Of a stretch of 64,000 nucleotides of DNA, positions 34,636 to 42,836 are shown one piece after another. The notes beneath the pieces were generated by a model, which saw nothing but the letters and a program-made list of their open reading frames with translations, made no database searches and was not told the DNA's origin. Source of the stretch: DAIOXA01 sp050949165 (GTDB taxonomy: Bacteria; Bacillota; Proteinivoracia; UBA4975); the NCBI GenBank assembly GCA_050949165.1, contig JBMNFF010000012.1:1-64000 (forward strand), read 5' to 3'. Every line of letters starts with the position of its first letter. The first letter of the stretch is position 1. The translations under genes were made by a program, and so were the position numbers.

Positions 34636-35838
34636 ATGAATGAAGTAATCAAGCCCAGGGCGTACATGGGGATATTGCTGTTTATCATGGTGATGGCGGT
34701 GATGGTCTTTACCGCCGCCCCCCTGCAGTTTGCCTGGAAAATGTGGGGGCTGGCCCTGACTGAGCTAATACTCCTGGCCATGGCGATTATACCTGTCCTG
34801 ATCCTCCGCTGGGATTTCCGGGAAGTATTCAGGATGCGGATTCCAACCTGGCGCCAGGTGTTTGGCACCCTGGTGCTCTGGCTGGGCAGCTATATAGCCG
34901 TCCTGACAGTCGTAATGATTATTTCGTACCTGTTCCCCCAAGGCATGAGCGATGTCGGCTCGGATATGCTGGAGTTCTTTGCCAGCGTGCCCTTTCCCGT
35001 CCGGTTCTTTATTCTGACGGTAATGCCGGCAATTTGCGAAGAGGCCCTACACCGGGGCTTTATCCTCTATTCCTTTAAGCATACCAGCAAGTGGACGGCG
35101 ATTATCTCCATGGGCTTTATCTTCGGGCTCTTTCACCTGGACCCCTATAGGTTTTTGGGGACGGCAATCCTGGGCGCAGTCTTGACCTACATCATGATCG
35201 AAACCCGCAACATCCTTCTGCCCATGCTCTTTCACTTTGTCAACAATGCCCCCAGCGCCTTGGTCACCCTGATTTCCACCCCAGGCGCCGAAGCAGGGCC
35301 TACTCCTCTGGCCTCTGTGGGGCTTATAGTGCTCATGGCCACGGCGACGCCCTTCCTGCTCCTGGCCGGCAGTCGCTTGCTCTTGAGCAAGGAGGAGAGG
35401 AAGAGCAGGCCGATAACCAAAGCCACCTGGATTGTGGCCATAGTTATGGCGGCGGTCTTGGCAATATCGGGAGCTGTCATGACTGTGGCAGGAGCCATTG
35501 AGCTGATGGCGGATTTAATGGCGCCTCCGGCCTTCGAAACCGCGTTTTCCCAGGATGTAAATCGGGATACCCCCGGCCATCAGCTGGAATTTTCGGTGGA
35601 GGAGGCAGGGAGATATCAGCTGGATCTCAACATCCAGGGCGCAGAAGGCGTTGTGACTGAGGTAGTAATAACCGGTGGAACTGGTCAAGAGGTGTACAGA
35701 GCTTCCGCCGGAGAGATGACCGGACAGGGCTACGTCGATCTGGCCGCCGGGGACTACCTGGTTACCGTCACCTTCAGCACCGAGAGTCAAGAATACCTGC
35801 CCGTCAGGGTGGAAATACAAATAAGCCATTGGGAATAG
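34636..35838 (+). CDS. CPBP family intramembrane metalloprotease
   Basis: A 400-residue membrane protein with about eight TM segments over residues 1-290. CPBP/Abi motifs are CEEALHRGFILY (EExxxR), FGLFHLDPYRF (His) and LFHFVNNAPSA (third motif), which together form the intramembrane metal site. An extra C-terminal soluble beta domain (~300-400), probably extracytoplasmic, is unusual. Function could be prenyl-protein-type cleavage or sigma/anti-sigma proteolysis. ATG 34636 (GGAGG 11 bases upstream) is preferred to ATG 34627, which is too close. Confidence 0.88.
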   Translation: MNEVIKPRAYMGILLFIMVMAVMVFTAAPLQFAWKMWGLALTELILLAMAIIPVLILRWDFREVFRMRIPTWRQVFGTLVLWLGSYIAVLTVVMIISYLFPQGMSDVGSDMLEFFASVPFPVRFFILTVMPAICEEALHRGFILYSFKHTSKWTAIISMGFIFGLFHLDPYRFLGTAILGAVLTYIMIETRNILLPMLFHFVNNAPSALVTLISTPGAEAGPTPLASVGLIVLMATATPFLLLAGSRLLLSKEERKSRPITKATWIVAIVMAAVLAISGAVMTVAGAIELMADLMAPPAFETAFSQDVNRDTPGHQLEFSVEEAGRYQLDLNIQGAEGVVTEVVITGGTGQEVYRASAGEMTGQGYVDLAAGDYLVTVTFSTESQEYLPVRVEIQISHWE

Positions 35839-35848
35839 TTCCAATGGC

Positions 35849-36052
35849 TTAACCTTTTTTCAGGGCCCGAAGTTTTTCGGGGCCTATCCTGTCTGTAACC
35901 AGGCCCAATAGCAGCAGGCTGCTGCCTGCACCCATCAGAAATTCGCTCAAAGGGCTGACTGAGAAAACATGTTTAAGCAAGAGGGCGCAGCTCAGGGCTG
36001 CAAGGCCGATAAGGGTGATGGCGCCCAACCTCTGCTCTCGTCTCACCAGCAA
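35849..36052 (-). CDS. small two-TM membrane protein
   Basis: A 67-residue protein with two hydrophobic segments (~10-28 and ~36-53) and basic ends. It is the last gene of a three-gene reverse operon headed by an XRE regulator. No family is assigned. In such operons the regulator usually controls its own membrane partners. Confidence 0.6.
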   Translation of the reverse strand: MLVRREQRLGAITLIGLAALSCALLLKHVFSVSPLSEFLMGAGSSLLLLGLVTDRIGPEKLRALKKG

Positions 36053-36059
36053 TACCTCC

Positions 36060-36500
36060 CTAAAACTTGGTGTTGTAGTAGACCTTCAGTGCGGCTTTAA
36101 CCAGAACCATGAATGCTGTTACTGCCAGAAGGGTGAAGTAGATCTTCTCCTCAAAGCAGCCGGCCACAACTGTCGCCAGGGCAATTGCAGCGATGGAGAA
36201 GTTGAACCCTCCGCCGCCAATTTTGTCGCGGATGAATTTGGCCCTCTCGTCTTTTTCGGCAATCTGCAGAGTCCGCAGCTTGCCGTCATCCTTAAGGGCC
36301 TGGCAGAACCTGAGGATATTTATCAGGACAAAAACCTGCAGAGCCGTAAAAATCCCGATTTGGGTGCCGCGGATGAAACCATGGGTGAAGGTAAGCTTGG
36401 GGGCGTAATAGCCGGAAAGGATGATAAAGACAATCGCCAGGGCATCCAGGGCGACTAACCGGAGTATTCTCCTCCTGAGGGCGCTCCTGTACGCATTCAT
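36060..36500 (-). CDS. DUF2178-like membrane protein
   Basis: A 146-residue protein with four predicted TM segments (~15-33, ~43-65, ~98-115, ~120-138) and a cytosolic loop DERAKFIRDK, as in the DUF2178/DUF3169-like proteins found with small XRE regulators. It directly abuts the regulator gene (adjacent stop and start), so it is translationally coupled. Function unknown. Confidence 0.7.
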   Translation of the reverse strand: MNAYRSALRRRILRLVALDALAIVFIILSGYYAPKLTFTHGFIRGTQIGIFTALQVFVLINILRFCQALKDDGKLRTLQIAEKDERAKFIRDKIGGGGFNFSIAAIALATVVAGCFEEKIYFTLLAVTAFMVLVKAALKVYYNTKF

Positions 36501-36707
36501 TTACACATCCTCCACTTCACTAAAATCGAATACCTCTTCGATGGTCAGGCCGAAGTACTTGGCGATCTTATAGGCCAGGACAAGGGAGGCAGTATACTTT
36601 TCCCTCTCCAGAGAAGTGATTGTCTGCCTGGTGACGCCGACGGCCCTGGCCAGTTCTTCCTGGGACAGCTTGTGTTGCTTGCGCAATTCCTGAATTCGGG
36701 TTTTCAA
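36501..36707 (-). CDS. XRE-family transcriptional regulator (YozG-like)
   Basis: A 68-residue single-domain Cro/CI regulator: helix-turn-helix LSQEELARAVGVTRQTITSLE (~15-35), ending LGLTIEEVFDF. AGGAGG lies upstream. It is the first gene of the reverse operon. Three 12-bp repeats at exact 23-bp spacing overlap its promoter, making autoregulation likely. Confidence 0.9.
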   Translation of the reverse strand: MKTRIQELRKQHKLSQEELARAVGVTRQTITSLEREKYTASLVLAYKIAKYFGLTIEEVFDFSEVEDV

Positions 36708-36720
36708 CTAACCCCTCCTT

Positions 36721-36785
36721 TGCAAAGTTTACTTTGCATCTTTAGCATAGTTTGCTTTGCATGATTTGTCAAGTGTGCTTTGCAT
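36721..36785 (-). promoter_or_regulatory. XRE operon promoter and triple operator
   Basis: Reverse-strand promoter: TTGACA (36767-36772), 17-base spacer, TATGCT (36744-36749). Three near-identical forward-strand elements TTTRCTTTGCAT (third TGTGCTTTGCAT) start at 36728, 36751 and 36774, a 23-bp period, covering spacer and flanks. The first is also half of the palindrome TGCAAAGTTTACTTTGCA (36721-36738). Confidence 0.8.
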
Positions 36786-36887
36786 TTTCTCGCCAAGTAA
36801 ATGCAGGCAGAATAACCCAGTGTTGAAACAGATACCCTCAAAAACCGGCGCTTTTGTGCGAATATTATTGTAAGGGAGGTTTGCGGA

Positions 36888-39242
36888 ATGAAAAAGTACA
36901 TAGCGGCTCTCATATCTCTGCTGTTAATTATTTCGCTGCTCAGTGCTCCGGTTCGTGCGGAAACGCCGGACGAGGTGAATCCTCCGGAGGGTCAGGAGGA
37001 GGTCATCGATGACGAACAAGAAGAATTCACCGAGGAAGAGCTGGCGGGAGTCTTGACCCCGGATTCGCCCTGGTACTTTATCAAGAGCTTTATTGAGTTC
37101 ATCAGGATGACCCTTACCTTTGACGCCGAGAAAAAGACGGAGCTCATCGGCGAACTGGCTGCAGAGCGGGCAAAGGAATTGCAGGCTTTGGAGCTTAAAT
37201 TAGCCGATGGGGAAATAACCGAAGAGCAGCTGGCGCTGCTTGAAAAAACCCTGGACGCCTTAATCGACCTGACCGAAAAATATGTCCAGCGGTTGGGTGA
37301 GGAAGTTCCCGACGAAGGCGATGGGACAGAGCCTCCCCAAGAGGATGAGTCAGATTTCGGTGAAGACCAAGGGACAGAGCATCCCGAAGGTGATGAGACC
37401 GACTCCGACGAAGACCAGGGGGCCGAGCCTCCCGAAGGTGATGAGACTGACCCCGACGAAGACCAGGGGGCCGAGCCTCCCGAAGGTGATGAGACCGACC
37501 CCGACGAAGACCAGGGGAACGAGCCTCCGGAGGATGATGAGGCAGACTCCGGTGAGGACCAAGGAGACGAGCCTCCCCAAGCTGACGATGAAGATGCCGG
37601 GGAAGATGAAGAAGCTGAAGAGGATGACAGTAAGTATCCCGATAAGTACCTTAAGCGCATAGCCCATCTGAAGGAAGTGGCAAAGAAAGCCCCTAAATGC
37701 GCCCACAAGGGACTTGCCCGGGCAATTGCCAACGCCCACCGCCAGCGGGCGCGGATGATTGCCACGGGAAAGCTGAAGGCCGACTTGCCCTACTCGCTGT
37801 TTAAGCTGGAGATCGTGTCGAACTCCCGCATATTAGCCGTCGAACTGGAACAGAAAGAGGGTGGGATTGAGGCTACAGTCGAGAAAGGCGCTCCGGACAG
37901 GACGAAGAAGTTGCAGCATGCCTGCGCTTTGGCTTACCTCCTGCCCATCCTGGAGCCCCTGGAGCTCAAGGCCTCGTTATCCCAGGAGCAGATCATAACC
38001 ATGCTTTTGAAGGCCTTCTCCTGGGATCAGGAGTACTCCCAGCTCGAGATTTTAGTTGAGCTTAACGACGGCAGTAAAATCGAGATTATTGCCGGCGAAC
38101 CGGATACTCCGGTTGATGAACCGGAAACTCCCGGGGACGAAACAGAAAATCCCGGGGATGAAACTGAAAACCCCGGAGAAGAAGACCCGGAGGAAGAAAA
38201 CCCTGATGAGGAAACAGAGCCCGAGGAGCAAGAAGAGGAACCCGGGACTCTGCCCGACCTCGCCTACAAAAAATTTGAAGTAAAGCTCAAGGCCCATCAT
38301 TACCATCAGCATATAAAATATGATCTGAAGCCGAAGCACCTAAAAGCGGAGGTCAAGGTAACCGAGAAGGGAAAGGAAAAAGTAAAGCTCAAGGACGCTG
38401 CGGCAGTCGAGTACTTCGAGTCCATCTTCGGCGCCCTGAAAATCAACTCCGCCATGCCGCGGCAGCAGGTTGCCGAAGAGCTCTTGCGGGCCTTGAACTG
38501 GGACAAGGCTTATGACGAGCTGGAAGCAAAGATAGTGTTTGCCGATGGAACCAAAATTGCCTTCAAAGATAAAGGTCTCTTTCTCACTGCCGACTTGGCC
38601 TTCACGAAATTCGAGACCAAGATTAAGTCTGGCGGCGACAAGTTTGTCGTCAAGTTCGAGCGGAAGCGGGACAAGGTCGTCTGTATGGTAGAGAGCAAGG
38701 GGGACGGCAAACCCAAGAAGATCGAAAAGGCACCTGCCCTCGATTACCTGCTCCCAATTCTCAGGACCTTGGATCTCAATGCGTCCATGCCTCAGGAGGA
38801 GGTAAACGGTAAATTGCTTGCCGCCTTTGCCTGGGATGGGGATTATGATGAGCTGGAGATTAAAATAACCTTTACCGATAAGTCCAAGCTCGATTACAAG
38901 AGCAAAGATAAAGCTAAACCCGGCAGCTTGCCCTTTGCCAAGTTTGAGCTGGAAATCGAAGCCCGTGGCAAGGAGCTCTCGGTGGATGCCGAGGGCAATA
39001 AAGCAGAGGTCAAGATTGAACAAAAGGGCAAAAAGGAAGTCAAGCATAAGGGCAAGAAAGCCGTCGACTACCTCCTGCCCATCCTTGAAAAGCTGGACAT
39101 CAATGCTTCAATGTCCCAGGAAGAAATAACCGAAAAAGTCCTTGCCGCCTTTGCCTGGGAGGGTGAGTACGAGGAATTTGAATTGTACGTGAAATTTCTC
39201 GACGGAAGCAAAGTAATATTCAAAGCTGAGCACGACGACTGA
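36888..39242 (+). CDS. secreted DUF5667 protein with acidic repeats and four YusW-like domains
   Basis: A 784-residue exported protein with signal peptide ~1-24. Residues ~50-125 resemble DUF5667 (LTPDSPWYFIKSFIEF, AAERAKELQALELKLADG). Residues ~145-245 hold about six acidic repeats of ~16 residues (EPPEGDETDPDEDQGA type). Then come four ~105-residue repeats starting near residues 305, 460, 570 and 685. Each runs FxKFExxxK..., AxxYLLPIL..L.LNASMxQEE, LLxAFxWD..YDELE, F.DGSKI, resembling YusW-like domains. Between repeats 1 and 2 is a second Pro/Glu linker. Probably a surface or cell-wall protein; binding partner unknown. ATG after AGGGAGG. Confidence 0.82.
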   Translation: MKKYIAALISLLLIISLLSAPVRAETPDEVNPPEGQEEVIDDEQEEFTEEELAGVLTPDSPWYFIKSFIEFIRMTLTFDAEKKTELIGELAAERAKELQALELKLADGEITEEQLALLEKTLDALIDLTEKYVQRLGEEVPDEGDGTEPPQEDESDFGEDQGTEHPEGDETDSDEDQGAEPPEGDETDPDEDQGAEPPEGDETDPDEDQGNEPPEDDEADSGEDQGDEPPQADDEDAGEDEEAEEDDSKYPDKYLKRIAHLKEVAKKAPKCAHKGLARAIANAHRQRARMIATGKLKADLPYSLFKLEIVSNSRILAVELEQKEGGIEATVEKGAPDRTKKLQHACALAYLLPILEPLELKASLSQEQIITMLLKAFSWDQEYSQLEILVELNDGSKIEIIAGEPDTPVDEPETPGDETENPGDETENPGEEDPEEENPDEETEPEEQEEEPGTLPDLAYKKFEVKLKAHHYHQHIKYDLKPKHLKAEVKVTEKGKEKVKLKDAAAVEYFESIFGALKINSAMPRQQVAEELLRALNWDKAYDELEAKIVFADGTKIAFKDKGLFLTADLAFTKFETKIKSGGDKFVVKFERKRDKVVCMVESKGDGKPKKIEKAPALDYLLPILRTLDLNASMPQEEVNGKLLAAFAWDGDYDELEIKITFTDKSKLDYKSKDKAKPGSLPFAKFELEIEARGKELSVDAEGNKAEVKIEQKGKKEVKHKGKKAVDYLLPILEKLDINASMSQEEITEKVLAAFAWEGEYEEFELYVKFLDGSKVIFKAEHDD

Positions 39243-39259
39243 TTGGTTGTAGTAGCTTA

Positions 39260-39285
39260 AAGGCCCGGTGTGAGCGCCGGGCCTT
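39260..39285. terminator. bidirectional terminator
   Basis: AAGGCCCGG pairs with CCGGGCCTT between the convergent repeat-protein and pepT genes. Confidence 0.75.
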
Positions 39286-39298
39286 CTTGCATGCTTCT

Positions 39299-40534
39299 TT
39301 ACTTACTGCTGTGGAGTTCGATAATCTTGAGGATGACCTCAACGGCCTTTTTCATCGAGTTGACGGGGATGTACTCATACTTGCCGTGATAGTTGTGGCC
39401 GCCGGTAAAGATATTGGGGCAGGGCAGGCCCATGTAGGAAAGCCTGGCTCCGTCGGTGCCGCCCCGGACCGGGGAAATTACCGGCGTGACCCCTACTTCC
39501 TGCATGGCCCTTTTGGCCAGTTCAACTATTTCCAGCACCGGTTCAATCTTTTCCCGCATGTTATAGTAGGAATCCTTCAACTCCAGCTCTACGGCGCCGG
39601 GACCGTACTTGAGGTTGAGGTAGTCCACTGCCCCTTGAATGACCTTCTTTTTCTTCTCGAACAGTTCCCGGGAGTGGTCCCGGATGATGTAGTGCAGCCT
39701 GGTTTCTTCCACATCGCCGTCGATGTTGGTCAGGTGGGTAAAGCCCTCGTAATCTTCTGTGTACTCCGGCCTTTCCGCAGGGGGGAGCAGAGAGTTCAGC
39801 TCCATGGCGATGAGCATGGAATTGATCATTTTATTCTTGGCAGAGCCAGGGTGGACATTCCTGCCCTGAATCCTAATCTTGGCCGAAGCGGCGTTAAAGT
39901 TCTCGTACTCCAGTTCGCCCAGGGGGCCGCCGTCCAGGGTGTAGGCAAAGGCGGCGTTGAACTTCTTTACGTCGAAGAGGTCTGCCCCCCTGCCAATTTC
40001 TTCATCGGGGGTGAAGGCGATTTTAATCTCTCCATGCTCTATCTCGGGATGGGCAATCAGGTACTCCATGGCGGTGATGGTCTCGGCAATGCCTGCTTTG
40101 TCATCGGCGCCCAGAAGGGTGGTTCCGTCGGTGGTTATCAGGGTTTCCCCCACATAATCCTTGAGGTCGGGGAAGTCCGCCGGGGACAGGATTATGTTCT
40201 TTTCCCGGTTAAGGACGATGTCGCCGCCGTCATAATTCTCCACAAAGGTGGGGCGCACATTTTCCCCCGACATGTCCGGGCTGGTGTCCATATGGGTGAT
40301 GAAGCCGATGGCAGGGATTTCCCTGTCCACATTGGCGGGCAGGGTGGCCATGACATAGCCGTTTTCATCCAGGGAGACGTCCTGCATGCCAATATCCTGC
40401 AATTCCTGGACCAAGACCCGGGCCAGTTCCATTTGCTTCTCGGTGCTGGGGCAGGTGGCGGACTCGGGATCCGATTGGGTATCGATGACTGCATACCGCA
40501 AGAAACGCTCTACTACTTTCTCCACTTTCCTCAC
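39299..40534 (-). CDS. pepT: peptidase T (tripeptide aminopeptidase)
   Basis: A 411-residue M20-family zinc peptidase that cleaves N-terminal residues from tripeptides in the cytosol. Motifs: FITHMDTSPDMSG (first zinc His and Asp), LLGADDKAGIAE (bridging Asp), FTPDEEIGRGA (catalytic Glu), DGGPLGELEYENFNAA, and a C-terminal TGGHNYHGKYEYIP. Full length for PepT. It shares the reverse direction with a small lipoprotein gene upstream, so co-transcription is possible. Confidence 0.96.
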   Translation of the reverse strand: MRKVEKVVERFLRYAVIDTQSDPESATCPSTEKQMELARVLVQELQDIGMQDVSLDENGYVMATLPANVDREIPAIGFITHMDTSPDMSGENVRPTFVENYDGGDIVLNREKNIILSPADFPDLKDYVGETLITTDGTTLLGADDKAGIAETITAMEYLIAHPEIEHGEIKIAFTPDEEIGRGADLFDVKKFNAAFAYTLDGGPLGELEYENFNAASAKIRIQGRNVHPGSAKNKMINSMLIAMELNSLLPPAERPEYTEDYEGFTHLTNIDGDVEETRLHYIIRDHSRELFEKKKKVIQGAVDYLNLKYGPGAVELELKDSYYNMREKIEPVLEIVELAKRAMQEVGVTPVISPVRGGTDGARLSYMGLPCPNIFTGGHNYHGKYEYIPVNSMKKAVEVILKIIELHSSK

Positions 40535-40555
40535 TCCTAAAAGTTTTCTATAGGC

Positions 40556-41013
40556 TTAATCATTCAAGGCATTTCGCACCAAGTCGGCAAATTCTTGGGG
40601 CAGGGCGATGCCCGGCGCCATCTGGCCTGTTTCGATCCAGTAGGACCGGTTCACTTCCGTTCCATCCAGGAGGTGATAGCAGATGAAATACCGTTCGGAG
40701 TCCACGGGGACAGCAGCTTCGCTGAGCCCTGCAGCCAGGGTCATGGCAACCATGTCCTGGACGATTTGCGGGTCATCGATTGTGTCCAAGACGGTGCTGC
40801 CGTCCACTTCGCTGTTGACGGTGATGTACTCCACCTTGTTCTCCCCAGGTCGGAAAGGGCCAGGTTGGAGCAATCACCGGTACCAATGTAGGTGATATCG
40901 TCAAATTTTATGAAGTCCATCCAGGAGATCATAGGCCGCGACGGCAATAAGCCGCAACTCCAGAGGAAGGTCGCCAGCACCAGGGACAGAAATAATGCCA
41001 ACAGGCGGCGCAT
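40556..41013 (-). pseudogene. small putative lipoprotein, split by a one-base frameshift
   Basis: The first frame begins MRRLLALFLSLVLATFLWSC with a lipobox-like end, continuing to DLG. The second frame continues ENKVEYITVNSEVDG to ...LVRNALND. The switch is at a run of four C at 40843-40846; a fifth would restore one ~150-residue lipoprotein. No family is recognised. AGGAG precedes the ATG. Confidence 0.7.
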
Positions 41014-41073
41014 CTTTTCTCCTCCCTTATACTTGCTTACCTAAAGTATACAGGAGGCAAGCAAAGTATTCCA

Positions 41074-41105
41074 GGAAGCATAGGGACGGTTCTTTTGCTT
41101 CCAAG
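41074..41105. repeat. GGGACGG-family repeat copy
   Basis: A 31-base stretch bounded by GGAAGCA and TGCTTCC ends with CCAAG. It is repeated with one mismatch at 41814-41844. Confidence 0.7.
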
Positions 41106-41201
41106 CCTGAGGCCTGAGCCGAGACAGGAGGAAATAACTGGCCAGCAACCCCTCTCCCTGTGGTAAAATATCTGTAGAGTTTAGCAGAGAGGAAGGTGGC
41201 C

Positions 41202-41984
41202 ATGAAGGTCCTGGTAACAGGTTTTTCTCCCTTTGGCGGGGAGACCATGAATCCAGCCCTGGAGGCAGTCAGAAAACTGCCCGATACTATTGGTAGCGCA
41301 GAGATTGTCAAGGCGGAGTTGCCCGTGGTCTTCGACAAGGGGGCCCTGGTCCTGGAAGAGCTGATAAACGCCCACCGGCCGGAAATTGTGATCAGCGTCG
41401 GTCAGGCCGGGGGCAGTCCCGCCATTTCTGTAGAGCGGGTGGCCATCAACCTCCAGGATGCCCGCATTCCAGACAATGAGGGTAACGCTCCCGTGGACAA
41501 AACGATTAAGTCCGATGGCAAGGCGGCCTACTTCAGCACCCTTCCCACCCGGGCCATGGTCCAGGCCCTGCGGGAGCAGGGTATACCGGCGGTGCTGTCC
41601 TACAGCGCCGGCACCTATGTCTGCAATGATGTCATGTACCATCTGCTCTATTGGATAGAGAAGCGCTGGCGGGACATGCGGGGCGGCTTTATTCATGTGC
41701 CCTACTGCCTGGACCAGGCCGCCAGTAAGACCTCGCCGCCCCCGTCCATGGCCCTCGACTCAATTGCCCGGGCCCTGGAAATAAGCATCAGGACGGCACT
41801 GAAGCATGGGCACGAAGCATGGGGACGGTTCTTTTGCTTCCAAGTCCGGAGCGGAATAGCCTGCAGCACAGATAGCTATGGGAGGTCAGGGCATGGAGAT
41901 GCGGAAAATATTGAAGCGCAAGCACATAGAATTTCAGGAAATTCCCGGCTGGGGAGTGTACCTGCGCCGCCAGTGGGAAGATAA
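41202..41984 (+). CDS. pcp: pyroglutamyl-peptidase I with aberrant C-terminal extension
   Basis: A 260-residue product; the family norm is ~205-215. Removes N-terminal pyroglutamate. Signature TGFSPFGGETMNPALEAV at the N-terminus, catalytic Cys in SYSAGTYVCNDVMYH and His in FIHVPYCLDQ. The recognisable domain ends near ISIRTALKHG (~residue 205). The next ~55 residues come from a GGGACGG repeat copy at 41814-41844 and downstream DNA, overlapping the following gene in another frame. The extension is probably not functional. ATG with GGAAGG upstream; extended -10 TGGTAAAAT before it. Confidence 0.92.
   Translation: MKVLVTGFSPFGGETMNPALEAVRKLPDTIGSAEIVKAELPVVFDKGALVLEELINAHRPEIVISVGQAGGSPAISVERVAINLQDARIPDNEGNAPVDKTIKSDGKAAYFSTLPTRAMVQALREQGIPAVLSYSAGTYVCNDVMYHLLYWIEKRWRDMRGGFIHVPYCLDQAASKTSPPPSMALDSIARALEISIRTALKHGHEAWGRFFCFQVRSGIACSTDSYGRSGHGDAENIEAQAHRISGNSRLGSVPAPPVGR
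41814..41844. repeat. GGGACGG-family repeat copy inside the pcp 3' end
   Basis: Starts GAAGCATGGGGACGG, ends TGCTTCCAAG. It is preceded at 41801 by a partial tandem copy of its first bases (GAAGCATGGGCAC). Confidence 0.7.
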
Positions 41985-42366
41985 TTTTGTCAACCACCTA
42001 ACCGCCGAGGAGAAGCAGGCAATCTTCCTTCACGACGATGACGGCTGCTGCGGTTTTCTCTGGCATGTATTCAGCTATGAAAAGCGGGATTGCCTGGTGG
42101 GGGAAGAGGCTGCCGCCGCCTTCGCCAACCAAACCAAGGCCGGCTGCTATATTTTCTTTCAGCACAGCGACGATGCCCTGCTCTCAGAAGACGCAGCAAA
42201 TTTGGAACCCGGGGACCTTCCCGCTGAGGATGTCTATGTTGCAGACAAAGACTTCAACTGGACCTATGTACAAACCCATGAAAGAATGTGCGGACCGTAC
42301 TTCTGCAGCAAAGGGAAGAGGGGAGGGGACCAAGTCAGAATAGCCCCGCAGCATAAGCCCCGGTAA
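41893..42366 (+). CDS. DUF4275 family protein
   Basis: A 157-residue protein matching DUF4275. WHVFSYEKRDCLVGEEA and GCYIFFQHSDDALLSEDA lie in the middle, and VADKDFNWTYVQTHE near the C-terminus is diagnostic. The family is found in Bacilli and Clostridia and its function is unknown. ATG 41893 follows GGGAGG. The first 92 bases overlap the aberrant pcp tail, so the true pcp stop has probably been lost. Confidence 0.85.
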   Translation: MEMRKILKRKHIEFQEIPGWGVYLRRQWEDNFVNHLTAEEKQAIFLHDDDGCCGFLWHVFSYEKRDCLVGEEAAAAFANQTKAGCYIFFQHSDDALLSEDAANLEPGDLPAEDVYVADKDFNWTYVQTHERMCGPYFCSKGKRGGDQVRIAPQHKPR

Positions 42367-42432
42367 TTGGGCGGGTAACAGATGTAATCGGTTAGGAATC
42401 TACCCTGTCGAAAGGCAGGGTAAATATTTTTG

Positions 42433-42497
42433 TTGACATATACAGTCTAACTGTATATAATAACTATACAGGAGAACTGAATAGTGAATCTGTATAG
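42433..42497 (+). promoter_or_regulatory. PadR operon promoter with palindromic operators
   Basis: A perfect consensus promoter: TTGACA (42433) - 17 bases - TATAAT (42456). The spacer and -10 are covered by ATATACAGT-CTA-ACTGTATAT (42438-42458). A second CTATACAG/CTGTATAG pair lies at 42464-42471 and 42490-42497. The repeated TACAG/CTGTA half-sites fit PadR autoregulation. Confidence 0.82.
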
Positions 42498-42512
42498 AAA
42501 GGAAGTGAGGAT

Positions 42513-42836
42513 TTGAACAGAGAAAAGCACTTGCCCTTGACGGAAACCACCTTTTACATTCTCTTGGCTCTTTTGCAGCCATCCCATGGTTATGCAGTTA
42601 TGCAAAGAGTGGAAGAGTTGAGCGAAGGGCAGGTAAGGATTGCCGCCGGAACCCTGTATGGGGCCCTGGAAAATCTGCTCAAACAAAAACTGATAGCTCC
42701 CGTCAGGAGCGATGACCCGCGCCGGAAGTCATATGTCATTACTGACTCGGGCCGGCGGATCCTGAAGCTTGACTGTCAGAGGATGGAGCATATGGTGAAG
42801 TTGATCACCACGGCAATTGGGGAGGGAAGATTGTGA
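42513..42836 (+). CDS. PadR-family transcriptional regulator
   Basis: A 107-residue PadR-type repressor with winged-helix core TFYILLALLQPSHGYAVMQRVEE and VRIAAGTLYGALENLLKQKLI, followed by DPRRKSYVITDSGRRIL. TTG start after GGAAGTGAGGA. Two palindromic sites cover its promoter. It overlaps the DUF2812 gene by four bases (GTGA), the usual PadR-DUF2812 arrangement in which the membrane protein is co-regulated. Confidence 0.92.
   Translation: MNREKHLPLTETTFYILLALLQPSHGYAVMQRVEELSEGQVRIAAGTLYGALENLLKQKLIAPVRSDDPRRKSYVITDSGRRILKLDCQRMEHMVKLITTAIGEGRL

Noticed and set aside
37321..37630. Direct repeats that could suggest a CRISPR-like or satellite array
   Set aside because: They are in-frame coding repeats of ~16 codons in the acidic linker of a secreted protein, without unique spacers.
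39287..40540. 417-codon forward frame
   Set aside because: Exact antisense of pepT, which has full catalytic motifs; the forward frame is composition-driven.
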